From contig CM043698.1 of NCBI GenBank assembly GCA_023935145.1, forward strand, positions 67,453,001 to 67,517,000: 64,000 bases of DNA, given 5' to 3'. The translations under genes were made by a program, and so were the position numbers. The DNA comes from Bretschneidera sinensis. Its lineage: Eukaryota; Streptophyta; Magnoliopsida; Brassicales; Akaniaceae. Numbering within the stretch: the first letter of the stretch is position 1; every line of letters starts with the position of its first letter. Below are positions 63,863 to 64,000 of this stretch, one piece after another. Below the pieces are notes generated by a model, which saw nothing but the letters and a program-made list of their open reading frames with translations, made no database searches and was not told where the DNA came from.

Positions 63863-64000
63863 GAGCGACATGGAAAGATCTGACCTGGGAGATAGAGAAC
63901 TAGATGGCTGGCATGGCTCGTAGCACACCCCAAACTTGAACTTGATGCACTCACTATGTCCCTGAAAAAGAAAAACAAACATAATACCGAAAAACAAGAG

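Larger units (their letters stand above)
61403..64000 (-). mobile_element. Ty3/gypsy element E (A/C family), 3' part
   Basis: Minus-strand element: 3' LTR 61403-62701, polypurine tract, noncoding 3' region to the window end. The layout and sequence match A and C. Left flank GGAAG (61398-61402) is the predicted target duplication; coding parts are beyond the window. Confidence 0.88.

Overview
The window looks like a repeat-rich stretch of a eudicot nuclear genome, probably a woody species with a TE-loaded genome; the species cannot be named from sequence alone. It is AT-rich, has plant-type introns and plant-only transposon families (Athila/Tat Ty3-gypsy, SIRE- and Ale-like Ty1-copia, a CACTA element with a Transposase_24-type gene), and carries two host genes with clear plant homologues.

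Host genes. (1) 26428-27560 (+): last two exons of a bHLH transcription factor of the bHLH95/ZHOUPI type. The exon for the basic region and helix 1 is not in the window; everything to its left is transposon sequence, so intron 1 is either over 26 kb or the gene is broken. (2) 33887-35137 (-): an intact, intronless 416-residue U-box/ARM E3 ubiquitin ligase of the PUB25/PUB26 type.

Transposon layout, left to right. Element A (1-12207, +) is an Athila-like gypsy element with the end of pol, an env-like frame and its 3' LTR; its left part is outside the window. Element B (2742-9596, -, TSD GGAGG) is a complete gag-protease-only element inserted in A. A itself sits in a minus-strand SIRE-like copia LTR (12208-12728), which faces a plus-strand copia 3' LTR (13406-14596) across an AT microsatellite. 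A truncated CACTA element (about 14597-25191) carries a spliced Transposase_24-type gene whose large intron contains element C (16879-21992, -, TSD TTTTG), a gag-remnant relative of A. Right of the bHLH gene lie a coding-free Tat-type element made of three tandem arrays (27781-30690) and an internally deleted Ale-like copia (30691-32301). Right of the PUB gene lie a decayed Tat gag-pro fragment F (39715-42200), AT-rich intergenic DNA with a foldback element, element D (49796-57287, -, another gag-protease-only gypsy) nested in a decayed retroelement, a deleted chromovirus-like element T (57815-61402), and element E (61403-64000, -, same family as A and C) inserted in T's 3' LTR.

Cross-element patterns. 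The most interesting signals are shared by otherwise different elements: (i) every polypurine tract or G-run of A-E, at the LTR and inside the element, is preceded by a short hairpin with a purine loop (AGGA, GGGA, GGTA, AGGGAC) whose stem varies with apparent compensation; (ii) each LTR family has its own array of GC-rich palindromes just upstream of its TATA box; (iii) a motif of about 40 bases follows the last coding frame in A-D. Elements B, C, D and the array element lack reverse transcriptase and integrase and would need helpers. All positions and alignments were judged by eye; no search or alignment software was run.
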